This document shows positions 9,501-17,456 of a stretch of 64,000 bases of DNA, piece by piece. The notes beneath the pieces were generated by a model. It ran no database searches and was not told the DNA's origin. It was given only the letters and a program-made list of their open reading frames with translations. The stretch is from Pseudopedobacter sp965218985 (GTDB lineage: Bacteria > Bacteroidota > Bacteroidia > Sphingobacteriales > Sphingobacteriaceae): NCBI GenBank assembly GCA_965218985.1, contig CBDCMP010000007.1, positions 2,108,001 through 2,172,000 of the forward strand, in the 5' to 3' direction. How positions within the stretch are numbered: position 1 is the first letter of the stretch; each line of letters opens with the position of its first letter. A program made the position numbers and the translations under genes.

Positions 9501-9552
9501 AATTTATCCATTACCAGCCATCTACAGTTTTGGTTTAAACGCAACATTTTAA
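6550..9552 (+). CDS. SusC/RagA-family TonB-dependent outer-membrane transporter
   Basis: This is the outer-membrane pore of the SusCD complex and imports oligosaccharides using TonB energy. The 1000-residue protein has a signal peptide (about 1-21, ending YVSAQ), a carboxypeptidase-regulatory-like beta domain (about 24-98, VTGKVYDSKTSETLIGVSV), the family signature LSEVVVVGYGTQRKRDLTG (about 102-120), a plug domain (about 120-225) and a long beta-barrel ending in an aromatic residue (NATF). The length is typical. SusD follows 11 bp later. The signature and pairing make the family certain. The substrate is inferred from the downstream enzymes to be a beta-1,2-glucan or a related glucan. Confidence 0.97.
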   Translation: MKRKALLLFLCLFSFIYVSAQDIKVTGKVYDSKTSETLIGVSVKNSTGGGTQTDVNGNYSINVPANGTLIFTYIGYVTQEVAVNNRPTIDVNLATSSQSLSEVVVVGYGTQRKRDLTGSITSVSGEDIAKSPNQNPISSLQGKVAGLTIVNNGTPGAAPTVRIRGVNSTNASNPIYVVDGVIQTNIDYLNSGDIESIEVLKDPSSTAIFGIQGGNGVIVVTTKRAAKGQTRISLQSSYGMQHVPNQVDVVDAAGFKKLYSAQLANANAAPFDYSNYTANTNWQDQVFQTASITNNSLTISNTGDKTSTLINFGYSDQEGVVKYSDFKKYTARLNETINLNKNIKVGGDLTGFHYNADPADVSFNSALWAAPIVPIQQDANTYYALPSFQQAQVANPVATINRNDNTSVNKGYRVVGNVFGEVKFLNSFTWRSSFYTDLGFNGGRGYTPLPYSFIYLGENGNGTEIRRDTSIHTSVSQNQAVYRKFQQDHTLTYDSTFNNVHKITALAGFTTLYTGSETINGNRTDRTLNIPNDNDFWYLDIAPGGSGTYGGGGSESAQLSYFGRINYAYNNKYLINASIRRDGISKFAPENRWGTFGSVGLGWVISDEGFFKNIKNIDFLKLKASWGTLGNANEFAENLYLPGINLTGGGVYGDNIYPAARPAYVPDPNLHWETVRGNDLGLELKAFNYRLSADIALYDRTTRDIITNVTLPNSDLAYKTNLGTISNKGIEVALGWNDKIGKDFTYSISPNFSYNKNNVESIGNDFNFQILGNNGANRTVSGQSIGYFYGYRQIGIYQSTADLDKMASMSTSLPGDIAYEDVNGDGVITTADRTYLGSPFPNYNYGLNVSMGFKNFDVLLEGQGVAGNYVYTQRRIGNFAVLNYESNRLNAWTAPGTSNVEPILDNSRSNNFLFSSYYLEPGDYFRIRTAQLGYTFSKGGLQKIGLKNLRLYISGQNIKTWSKTTGYTPEAPLNNITGAGADNGIYPLPAIYSFGLNATF

Positions 9553-9563
9553 TTTAAGAAAAC

Positions 9564-11102
9564 ATGAAAATATTTAATAAAATATCAGGAAGCGTAACAT
9601 TGCTGATGCTTTTAGCCATAATCTTTTCTGGCTGTAAGAAAGATTTCCTGGATAGAAAAGCGCAGGGAGAATACAATGAAAATAACTACCCGTACCCTGG
9701 TGGCACAGGCCCTTATGATCTGTTCATCAACGGAGCTTATGAAACTTTAAGAAGTTATAATGTAACCGTTTTCCCTTTTGTAGCCGCTGTAAGTATCAGA
9801 AGTGATGATGCCGATAAAGGAAGTACCGCGGCAGACGGTGGCTCAGACATCATCACCATGGATAATTTAAATCTAACTTCATCCAATGGTGTGGTGAATG
9901 CTTTGTGGGTTGGCCATTATAACTTAATTAATCAATGTAATAAAGTTTTAGATCAGGTAGCCAATGATCCTAATCCAAACACTGCAGAAAATTTAAAAGT
10001 TGGCGCACAAGCTGAAGCCCGTTTTTTAAGAGGTTATGCTTATTTTATGCTGGTAAGGCTATTTGGTAATGTTCCAATTATAGATTCGGTAACTACCAGT
10101 GATGTATCAAAATTAAATATCCCACAGAGCACACCTGCACAAGTTTATGCTTTTATAGAAAGTGATTTGCAGTTTGCGGCAACAAATCTTCCGGCAAGTT
10201 GGCCTGCTGCCTTTATAGGAAGAGCGACAAGCGGTGCAGCAAATGGGCTTTTAGCAAAAGTATATTTATATGAAAAGAAATATGCTTTAGCCATGAGTAC
10301 TGCAAATTTGGTGATGACATCCGGAAGGTACAACCTGTCTGTAAATTATAATACTGTATTTGATGAAGAAGGTGAAAACACTGCCGAGTCTTTATTTGAG
10401 GTACAGGCAACTGCCACTCCATCTTTCCCAACTACCTATGGTTCGCAGTATGCGCAGGTTCAGGGAGTAAGAGGTACCAGCGATATGAATTTAGGATGGG
10501 GTTTTAATGTCCCAAGTACAGCTTTGGAGGCAGCTTATGAGCCTAATGATCCACGCAGGTATAGAACCATATTTTACAGTAACCCTGATTCAGTAACCAT
10601 TTATGGTGAAAGACCACAGGCTGGATTACCTAATCCGAGATACAATAATAAGGTGTATACCAAACCGGCAAAAAGAGCATTGATTGGAAACAAAGGAGGC
10701 TGGTGGATGAACGTAAGACTTTTGCGCTATGCAGATGTGGTATTAATTTATGCTGAAGCAGCCAATGAATTAGGCGGTGCAGATAATATCAGCAAAGCAC
10801 TGGCAGCCGTAAATAGTGTAAGGGCAAGGGCAAGAATGAGCGCCAAGCCTGGTGTAAATGCACTTCCTGATTTAGCGATAACTGATCAGGCTACCTTAAG
10901 AGATGCCATCAGACATGAAAGAAGAGTAGAATTAGGGATGGAGCATGAGCGTTTTTTTGATATTGTAAGATGGGGAATTGCTGCTGATGTTTTACAGGCT
11001 CAGGGGAAAACTTTTGTTGTTGGCAAAAGTGAATTACTACCTATACCTCAGGCACAAATCGACATCAGTAACGGAGTGTTACATCAAAATAATGGCTATT
11101 AA
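9564..11102 (+). CDS. SusD/RagB-family glycan-binding lipoprotein
   Basis: This is the surface lipoprotein lid of the SusCD transporter. The 512-residue protein has a type II signal with Cys24 in FSGC. A TPR-rich RagB/SusD fold follows, with the usual pattern of an N-terminal QAEARFLRGYAYFMLVRLFG helix pair (about 150-172) and a C-terminal region containing HERRVELGMEHERFFDIVRWG (about 453-473). It lies 11 bp after susC. The residues that contact the glycan are not conserved across the family, so sugar specificity cannot be read directly. Confidence 0.97.
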   Translation: MKIFNKISGSVTLLMLLAIIFSGCKKDFLDRKAQGEYNENNYPYPGGTGPYDLFINGAYETLRSYNVTVFPFVAAVSIRSDDADKGSTAADGGSDIITMDNLNLTSSNGVVNALWVGHYNLINQCNKVLDQVANDPNPNTAENLKVGAQAEARFLRGYAYFMLVRLFGNVPIIDSVTTSDVSKLNIPQSTPAQVYAFIESDLQFAATNLPASWPAAFIGRATSGAANGLLAKVYLYEKKYALAMSTANLVMTSGRYNLSVNYNTVFDEEGENTAESLFEVQATATPSFPTTYGSQYAQVQGVRGTSDMNLGWGFNVPSTALEAAYEPNDPRRYRTIFYSNPDSVTIYGERPQAGLPNPRYNNKVYTKPAKRALIGNKGGWWMNVRLLRYADVVLIYAEAANELGGADNISKALAAVNSVRARARMSAKPGVNALPDLAITDQATLRDAIRHERRVELGMEHERFFDIVRWGIAADVLQAQGKTFVVGKSELLPIPQAQIDISNGVLHQNNGY

Positions 11103-11112
11103 TCCTAATACG

Positions 11113-12012
11113 ATGAAAATGAAAATATTTAATATCAATAATTTGATGGTGGCAACATTAGCACTTGCATGCTTGTCATCATGTAAAAAAGACGGTAATC
11201 CTAATAATTTACCAGAAGTTTCTCCGGAACAATATGCAGGTAAAATTGATGGTTATAGCAGCTCAGATGAGATTTATCCTGATAATTTAGTAGCTTATTG
11301 GTCTTTTGATGCCGATGCTAAAGAAACCAAAAGCGGTACAGCACCAACATCAGTGGCTAACAATACTTTAATAGATGGGGGCGTAAAAGGGAAAGCATTA
11401 AGCTTAAATAATGGTTATCTATACTATGCCACCCAATTTAATGCCTTTAAAACAGGTGCTCTAAAAAGTTTTACCATCAGCACATGGGTTCAAATTTTAA
11501 ATAATGGATCAACCAAAACCATGCTTTTTCAATTAGCCAGGCCAGGTATGCTTAACGGAAACATAGATTTTATTTTGGAAACCAATGCAAATCCGGCTAC
11601 CAATACCGATAAACTTATTGTTCATCCTTATTTTACTACAGTTGATGGAGGAAGGCAGGATAACATCAATAATTATGGTGCAGTAAATTTATCTCCTAAA
11701 ATTGGGACAAATAAGTGGACCAATATCATATTAACTTATGATGGTTCTACCGGAGTATTTAATATTTGGGCAGATGGAATCAAAATAGGTAACTATCCAA
11801 ACCGTGGAACAGGAAATAGTTTATTTAAATCATGGGAGCCTAACGAGGTGATTATTGGTGGTAATTATAATGTTATCCCTGGTAAAGCCGTAAATACTGA
11901 TGCATCTTTTGCAGCTATGAAAGGTAATATAGATGAAATCAGAGTTTTTAACACTGCACTGCCAGATGCTCATATAAAAGCCTTATTTAATTTGGGGCTG
12001 GCAGGTAAATAA
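11113..12012 (+). CDS. LamG-domain surface lipoprotein, probable glycan-binding protein
   Basis: This 299-residue lipoprotein probably adds a second glycan-binding module at the cell surface. An in-frame ORF extends upstream into susD, but I start at the ATG at 11113 because it gives a signal peptide with lipobox LSSC (Cys24). After a short linker the rest is one concanavalin-like LamG domain (about 55-295), recognisable by VAYWSFD at its start, ISTWVQIL, NKWTNIILTYDG and GNIDEIRVFNTAL at its end. It occupies the position of the SusE/SGBP gene in other PULs. No catalytic residues are apparent. It is followed by a hairpin terminator, so it may be the last gene of a more highly expressed leading transcript. 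Confidence 0.88.
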   Translation: MKMKIFNINNLMVATLALACLSSCKKDGNPNNLPEVSPEQYAGKIDGYSSSDEIYPDNLVAYWSFDADAKETKSGTAPTSVANNTLIDGGVKGKALSLNNGYLYYATQFNAFKTGALKSFTISTWVQILNNGSTKTMLFQLARPGMLNGNIDFILETNANPATNTDKLIVHPYFTTVDGGRQDNINNYGAVNLSPKIGTNKWTNIILTYDGSTGVFNIWADGIKIGNYPNRGTGNSLFKSWEPNEVIIGGNYNVIPGKAVNTDASFAAMKGNIDEIRVFNTALPDAHIKALFNLGLAGK

Positions 12013-12022
12013 TTAAATCTTA

Positions 12023-12045
12023 TACCGGGTCTGCCCGGTATTTTT
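12023..12045 (+). terminator. Intra-PUL hairpin terminator/attenuator
   Basis: TACCGGG at 12023-12029, loop TCTG and CCCGGTA at 12034-12040 form a perfect 7-bp stem followed by TTTTT. It lies between the binding/transport genes and the enzyme genes, only 12 bp before the next start. It probably acts as a partial terminator that makes susC-susD-LamG mRNA more abundant than enzyme mRNA. Confidence 0.7.
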
Positions 12046-12056
12046 ATTTCATTCTA

Positions 12057-13718
12057 ATGGTTTCTAAAAATACAATTACGTTAGGTTCAGGTTTTTTATT
12101 AATCCTATTTATCATATCAGGATGTAAGAAAAACAATGTAAATGAACAGGTAAAGAATGCTTCCCTTTCTTTCACTGTAAATGGAGCCTATAATGGAACC
12201 CAATTTTATAAAAACTTAAACAACTCCCCTGTAGTTAAAATTAATTCTTCTGAACCTTTTAATATCAGTTCATTAAATAAAATTTCATGGCAGGCAGCAA
12301 ATGGAACAGCTGTTGCTTTTAAAACAACCTTATCAGATGAAAATAAATCAATTGATATAACACCTGCCAGTGATTTAGCACCCTTTGCCGATTATCAGTT
12401 GATCATTCCCGCTAATATAGAGACAGCAAGTGGTGGCCAGGTCATCAATCCTTTAAAAATCACTTTGCAAACCGGGCTGGATAGTACCAACAAATTCCCT
12501 CAGATACCAGATAATGATTTGCTTACGCTGATTCAAAAACAAACCTTTAAATATTTTTGGGATTTTGCTCATCCAAACGCTGGTTTGGCCCGTGAAAGAA
12601 ACAGTTCAGGAGATATTGTGACCACTGGTGGTTCCGGGTTCGGAATCATGAGTATTGTAGTGGGCGTGAATAGGAATTTCATCACCAGAGCAGAAGGCTT
12701 AGCCCGATTGCAAAAAATCACCACATTCTTAAAATCAGCTGATAAATTTCATGGCGCATTTCCTCATTGGATAAATGGAAGCACAGGAAAAGTACAGCCA
12801 TTCAGCACTAAAGATAACGGAGCCGATTTGGTGGAGACTTCTTTCTTAATGGAAGGACTTTTGGTTGCCCGTCAGTATTTTTCCAGTGCTAGTGCTGATG
12901 AAACTCAATTAAGGGCTGATATCAACCAACTCTACAATAATGTAGAATGGGATTGGTTTAGAAAAGGAGGAGAAGAAAAATTGTATTGGCATTGGAGCCC
13001 TGATTTTAACTGGGATATTAATTTACAGATAAAAGGCTGGGACGAGGCTTTAATGGTTTACGTATTGGCAGCTTCGTCAACTACACACACCATCCCTAAA
13101 TCTGTTTATGATAATGGCTGGGCAACAAACGGGGCAATGAGGAATGGGAACAGCTACTATGGTGTCACCCTACCTCTGGGACCAGCAAACGGAGGGCCTC
13201 TTTTTTTCGAGCATTATTCGTTCATGGCACTTAATCCAATAGGATTAAAAGACGCTTACGCCGATTATGAAGACCAAACCATCGCTCATTCTAAAATCAA
13301 CTATAATTATTGTGTGGCAAATCCATTGAATTATAGTGGATACTCCAAAGACAGTTGGGGCTTAACCGCAAGCGATATCAACGGCGGTTATACAGCCAGC
13401 TCTCCAAATAATGACAGAGGTTACATTGCCCCAACCGCAGCAATTTCTTCCATACCCTATACACCGGAGGAATCTTTAAGGGCCATCCGGTTTTTCTATT
13501 ATAAATTAGGAGACAAATTGTGGGGAGAATATGGTTTTAAAGATGCTTTCTCTTTAAATGATCCCTGGTTCGCTGATTCTTATTTAGCCATCGACCAGGG
13601 ACCACAAATTGTGATGATTGAAAACTATAGAACTGGCCTCATCTGGAATTTATTTATGTCATGTCCTGAAGTCAAATCAGGATTAACCAAACTCGGCTTT
13701 CAAAGTCCTAAAATTTAA
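12057..13718 (+). CDS. GH144-type glycoside hydrolase lipoprotein (probable endo-beta-1,2-glucanase) with N-terminal Ig-like domain
   Basis: This 553-residue lipoprotein (lipobox ISGC, Cys23) is predicted to cleave beta-1,2-glucan. Residues about 34-145 look like an Ig-like domain (a SbsA-type beta sandwich: INSSEPFNISSLNKISWQAA). Residues about 160-550 carry the glycoamylase-like domain (PF10091/COG5368) of GH144: QKQTFKYFWDFAHP, GGSGFGIMSIVVGVNR, FHGAFPHWI, GADLVETSFLMEGLL, LYWHWSPDF, GPLFFEHYSFM, and DQGPQIVMIENYRTGLIW near the end. The characterised GH144 founder is an endo-beta-1,2-glucanase from Chitinophaga, and an exo-acting relative releases sophorose. A close paralogue follows after 2 bp. 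The Ig-like domain and lipid anchor suggest this copy is the surface enzyme. The family is clear; the substrate is inferred. Confidence 0.88.
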   Translation: MVSKNTITLGSGFLLILFIISGCKKNNVNEQVKNASLSFTVNGAYNGTQFYKNLNNSPVVKINSSEPFNISSLNKISWQAANGTAVAFKTTLSDENKSIDITPASDLAPFADYQLIIPANIETASGGQVINPLKITLQTGLDSTNKFPQIPDNDLLTLIQKQTFKYFWDFAHPNAGLARERNSSGDIVTTGGSGFGIMSIVVGVNRNFITRAEGLARLQKITTFLKSADKFHGAFPHWINGSTGKVQPFSTKDNGADLVETSFLMEGLLVARQYFSSASADETQLRADINQLYNNVEWDWFRKGGEEKLYWHWSPDFNWDINLQIKGWDEALMVYVLAASSTTHTIPKSVYDNGWATNGAMRNGNSYYGVTLPLGPANGGPLFFEHYSFMALNPIGLKDAYADYEDQTIAHSKINYNYCVANPLNYSGYSKDSWGLTASDINGGYTASSPNNDRGYIAPTAAISSIPYTPEESLRAIRFFYYKLGDKLWGEYGFKDAFSLNDPWFADSYLAIDQGPQIVMIENYRTGLIWNLFMSCPEVKSGLTKLGFQSPKI

Positions 13719-13720
13719 TA

Positions 13721-15067
13721 ATGAAGCTTCTTTATCCACTATATTTTATAAGCACCCTTTTCCTTTTATCCTGCGGGTCAGCAAAGATGAAATCAGATTC
13801 ATCCGTCAGTTTAACTGATCAGCAACTTCTAGACACCGTTCAATATCATACCTTCCAATATTTTTGGGATGGTGCCGAGCCTGTCTCAGGAGCAGCCCGT
13901 GAGCGTTTTCATGATGATGATGCTTATCCTTCGCATGATAAAAATATTGTAGCCACCGGCGCAACGGGCTTTGGCATTATGGGCATTATTGCCGGAATTG
14001 ATAGAAAATTTGTACCGAGAAAAGATGGAATTGAAAGGCTATCAAAAATCTTGACCTTCCTTAAAAACGCTGATCGTTATCATGGTGCCTGGCCACATTG
14101 GATGTATGGCGAAACCGGAAAAGTGAAACCTTTTTCCAAATTTGATGATGGGGGAGATTTAGTGGAAACCTCCTTTGTAGCACAAAGTCTCATCTGCGTG
14201 AAGCAATATTTTAAAAATGGAAACGCAAAAGAGAAAGAATTATCCGCTTTGGCGGATGAACTGTGGAAAGGAATTGACTTTGATTGGTACCGTAACGGAC
14301 AAAATGTGCTTTATTGGCATTGGAGCCCAAACAATCAATGGCAAATGAATTTCCCGGTGCATGGTTTCAACGAATGTTTGATCATGTACGTGATGGGGGC
14401 CGCTTCCCCTGGGCATGGCATTTCCAAAGAGGTTTATGAAGAAGGTTGGGCTATGAACGGGGCCATTAAATCTCCCCGAAGTTATGACAATATTCCATTG
14501 CAATTCTTCCATCAGGGCAATGCCCCACATGGCGGACCATTATTCTGGTCACACTATTCTTTTTTAGGTTTGGATCCGAAAGGGTTAAAGGATGACTATG
14601 GCGATTATGGGATGGAGACCAAAAATATGGCTTTGATCAATTATAAATGGTGTGTGGATAACCCTTTGAACTACAAGGGTTATGGAAAAAATTCTTGGGG
14701 GCTCACGTCCAGTTATTCTATGAAAGGATACGCAGGACATGCCCCTCAAAAAGACAGGGATTTGGGAGTGATATCCCCTACTGCAGCCATCTCCTCCATC
14801 GTTTACACGCCTGAACAATCCATTGCCGCAATGAGACATTGGTACACTGATAGGAAGGATAAAGTGTGGGGCGAATATGGCTTTTATGATGCCTTTAGTG
14901 AAACTGCTGATTGGTATACCCCAAGATATTTAGGAATAGATCAAGGGCCTGAAGTGGTGATGATAGAAAATTATCGCTCCGGTTTGCTGTGGAGATTATT
15001 TATGAATGATGAAGATGTGCAGGCGGGATTGAAAAAGTTAGGTTTTCAAAGCCCATATCTGAAATGA
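13721..15067 (+). CDS. Second GH144-type glycoside hydrolase lipoprotein
   Basis: This 448-residue paralogue of the preceding gene lacks the N-terminal Ig-like domain, so the catalytic domain (about 35-445) follows the lipobox (LLSC, Cys18) almost directly. It shares the diagnostic blocks QYHTFQYFWDGAEP, GATGFGIMGIIAGIDR, YHGAWPHWM, GGDLVETSFVAQSL, LYWHWSPNN, GPLFWSHYSFLGLDP and DQGPEVVMIENYRSGLLW. It starts 2 bp after its neighbour and overlaps the GH43 gene by 4 bp (ATGA), which indicates translational coupling. Tandem GH144 genes suggest division of labour, for example endo cleavage at the surface and sophorose release in the periplasm. Which copy does which cannot be decided from sequence. 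Confidence 0.87.
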   Translation: MKLLYPLYFISTLFLLSCGSAKMKSDSSVSLTDQQLLDTVQYHTFQYFWDGAEPVSGAARERFHDDDAYPSHDKNIVATGATGFGIMGIIAGIDRKFVPRKDGIERLSKILTFLKNADRYHGAWPHWMYGETGKVKPFSKFDDGGDLVETSFVAQSLICVKQYFKNGNAKEKELSALADELWKGIDFDWYRNGQNVLYWHWSPNNQWQMNFPVHGFNECLIMYVMGAASPGHGISKEVYEEGWAMNGAIKSPRSYDNIPLQFFHQGNAPHGGPLFWSHYSFLGLDPKGLKDDYGDYGMETKNMALINYKWCVDNPLNYKGYGKNSWGLTSSYSMKGYAGHAPQKDRDLGVISPTAAISSIVYTPEQSIAAMRHWYTDRKDKVWGEYGFYDAFSETADWYTPRYLGIDQGPEVVMIENYRSGLLWRLFMNDEDVQAGLKKLGFQSPYLK

Positions 15068-16791
15068 TGAAATTTGTAAAATATATAGTTTTATTAGCTG
15101 TGATTTGGATGATCAAACCTGCGTTGGCCCAGGAAAGTCAAATGCAAACCTATTGTAATCCCATCAACCTGGATTACACCTATATGATCTATAATTCAGC
15201 TCAAAATATCTCTTATCGTTCTGGTGCTGATCCGGCAGTAGTGGCATTTCGAGGTGAATATTATTTATTTGTGACCCGCTCATTGGGTTACTGGCATTCC
15301 ACAGATTTATCCAACTGGGATTTCATCAAACCAGAGAAATGGTATTTCCAGGGTTCAAATGCTCCGGCTGCCCATAACTATAAAGATTCGGTATTATATG
15401 TAACCGGAGATCCCTCAGGTTCTATGAGTATTCTTTACACCGATAATCCAAAAAAGGGAGATTGGAAAGCTGTTCCCTCCATTTTAAATAACCTTCAAGA
15501 TCCTGATCTGTTTATTGATGATGATGGGAAAGCGTATCTATTTTGGGGTTCCTCCAACCTTTATCCTATTTATGGAATCGAACTCAATAAAAATCAACGC
15601 TTTAATCCGATAGGAAAAAGAACAGAACTCTTTAACTTAGATGAAGCGCACCATGGTTGGGAACGCTTCGGCGAAAACCACAGCTCCGCCATGGAAGGTT
15701 ACATGGAAGGTGCCTGGCTGACTAAACATAACGGAAAATATTACCTACAATATGCTGCTCCCGGTACTGAATTCAATGTTTATGGAGATGGTGTTTACAT
15801 GGCAGATTCACCTTTAGGTCCTTATAAATATGCCCCGAATAATCCGGTTTTTTATAAGCCCGGAGGTTATATCAATGGTGCAGGTCATGGAAGCACCGTG
15901 ATTGGTCCGGGAGGACAATACTGGCATTTCGCCTCCATGGCGGTTTCTGTGAATGTGAATTGGGAGCGGAGGCTATGTGTTTTTCCAGCCTGGTTTGATA
16001 AAGACGGTTTGATGTATAGCAACACCTCTTATGGAGATTATCCACATTATGCGCCTTCAGTGCCTGGCAAGCAGGGAGCTTTTACCGGATGGATGCTTTT
16101 ATCCTACAAAAAACCAGTGACCGCCTCCACAGAAGTTGACTCCTTTACAGCGAAGCATGTCACTGATGAGCATGTGAAATCTTTTTGGCTGGCCAAAGCC
16201 AATGATGAAAACCAATGGCTGCAGATTGACTTGCAGCAAGCAGCTAAAGTCTACGCCATCCAACTGAATTATCACGATTATCAATCGGATTTATATGGCC
16301 GTCCGGATAGCATCTATCATCGCTATAAATTGAAAGGCTCGTTAGATGGAAAGAACTGGATCACCCTGGTTGACCGATCAAAAAGTTTTAAGGATGTTCC
16401 TAATGACTATGTGGAACTAGCGAATCCTGAAAAAGTGAGGTACATCAGGTACGAGAATATTCATGTTCCAACGCCTCATTTAGCCATTTCAGGGTTGCGC
16501 ATTTTTGGTTTGGGAGAAGGGAAACAACCTGATGTGGCGAAGAACTTTAAAGTGAGCAGGCAAGCTGATAAACGTGATGCGATGATTACCTGGGATAAAG
16601 TGAATGGAGCACAAGGCTATAACATTAAATGGGGAATCGCACCAGACAAACTGTATAACTCCTGGCTGGTTTATGATGCCGATCATTTAAATTTAAAAAG
16701 TTTAAATGACGACCAAACCTATTACTTCAACATGGAAACCTTTAATGAGAATGGCGTATCCAAATCTTTAAAAACAATTAAAGCCGAATAA
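15064..16791 (+). CDS. GH43-family glycoside hydrolase with C-terminal discoidin (F5/8 C) and FN3-like domains
   Basis: This is a secreted glycosidase with a signal peptide (1-22, ending ALA). The five-blade propeller (about 50-340) shows GH43 catalytic acids: Asp56 in GADPAV (general base), Asp146 in LQDPDLF (pKa modulator) and Glu215 in YMEGAWL (general acid). Residues about 350-480 are an F5/8 type C discoidin-like domain (WLQIDLQQAAKVYAIQLNY ... VRYIRYENIH), and about 488-575 resemble FN3 (DAMITWDKVNGAQGYNIKWG). At 575 residues it is a multi-module form. GH43 enzymes usually release arabinose, xylose or galactose, which a plain beta-1,2-glucan does not contain, so the natural polymer may be decorated. 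It overlaps the upstream gene by 4 bp and lies 2 bp before the SGNH gene. Confidence 0.87.
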   Translation: MMKFVKYIVLLAVIWMIKPALAQESQMQTYCNPINLDYTYMIYNSAQNISYRSGADPAVVAFRGEYYLFVTRSLGYWHSTDLSNWDFIKPEKWYFQGSNAPAAHNYKDSVLYVTGDPSGSMSILYTDNPKKGDWKAVPSILNNLQDPDLFIDDDGKAYLFWGSSNLYPIYGIELNKNQRFNPIGKRTELFNLDEAHHGWERFGENHSSAMEGYMEGAWLTKHNGKYYLQYAAPGTEFNVYGDGVYMADSPLGPYKYAPNNPVFYKPGGYINGAGHGSTVIGPGGQYWHFASMAVSVNVNWERRLCVFPAWFDKDGLMYSNTSYGDYPHYAPSVPGKQGAFTGWMLLSYKKPVTASTEVDSFTAKHVTDEHVKSFWLAKANDENQWLQIDLQQAAKVYAIQLNYHDYQSDLYGRPDSIYHRYKLKGSLDGKNWITLVDRSKSFKDVPNDYVELANPEKVRYIRYENIHVPTPHLAISGLRIFGLGEGKQPDVAKNFKVSRQADKRDAMITWDKVNGAQGYNIKWGIAPDKLYNSWLVYDADHLNLKSLNDDQTYYFNMETFNENGVSKSLKTIKAE

Positions 16792-16793
16792 TT

Positions 16794-17450
16794 ATGAAAA
16801 TGAAAAGCTTTCTGCTATTTGTAGCACTCTTATCTTCAAGTATTGTTTTCGCACAACAAAAAGCTCCTTTTTACGAGGAGATTCAAACCTTTAAGCAAAA
16901 AGATGCAGCAGCGATGCCAACTAAAGGAGGAATCTTATTTGTTGGAAGTTCATCGATTAGAAAATGGGAGAATTTAGAGCAGGTTTACAAAAATTATGGA
17001 GCTATTAACCGGGGTTTTGGTGGCTCTCAATTAAATGATGCCATTTATTATGCCGATGATATCATCTTTCCTTACCAGCCTCGTCAGATTGTGATTTACA
17101 GTGGAGAGAATGATATCGCAGCCGGAGTGGACCCTGCAACGGTCACAGATAGATTTAAAATTCTTTACAGTTTGATCCGGAAAAAAATGCCTGAGGTACA
17201 GGTGACATTCATCTCTATCAAGCCCAGCATCAGCAGGGAGCAATATTGGCCACAAGTCATTTATGCCAACGAATTAATTAAAACTTTCCTTTCTAAGCAG
17301 CAGCATGCTGATTACGTGGATGTTTATGAACCCATGTTAGCTGATGAAGGATTTAAAGAGATTTTCCTAAATGACAATCTTCACATGAACCAAAAAGGAT
17401 ATGATATTTGGATAAAAGCGATTACCCCTCATCTTATAAAAAGCAAATAA
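16794..17450 (+). CDS. SGNH/GDSL-type secreted esterase
   Basis: This 218-residue secreted SGNH hydrolase has a signal peptide ending VFAQQ (about residue 21). Block I is VGSSSIRKW with nucleophile Ser53 (the GDS Asp is replaced by Ser), block II is the Gly in GFGGSQL, block III is GENDIAAG, and block V is the Asp/His pair in NDNLHMN. This subtype resembles platelet-activating-factor acetylhydrolase-like and carbohydrate esterases. It lies 2 bp after the GH43 gene and 6 bp before GH3, so it is part of the PUL. A role in removing acyl groups (acetyl or succinyl) from the glucan is the likely reading, because bacterial periplasmic beta-1,2-glucans are often substituted; this is inference. Confidence 0.85.
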   Translation: MKMKSFLLFVALLSSSIVFAQQKAPFYEEIQTFKQKDAAAMPTKGGILFVGSSSIRKWENLEQVYKNYGAINRGFGGSQLNDAIYYADDIIFPYQPRQIVIYSGENDIAAGVDPATVTDRFKILYSLIRKKMPEVQVTFISIKPSISREQYWPQVIYANELIKTFLSKQQHADYVDVYEPMLADEGFKEIFLNDNLHMNQKGYDIWIKAITPHLIKSK

Positions 17451-17456
17451 CAGCGT

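Noticed and set aside
10978..11112. Longer N-terminus for the LamG lipoprotein
   Set aside because: The extension overlaps susD by 125 bp and would bury the lipoprotein signal inside the protein.
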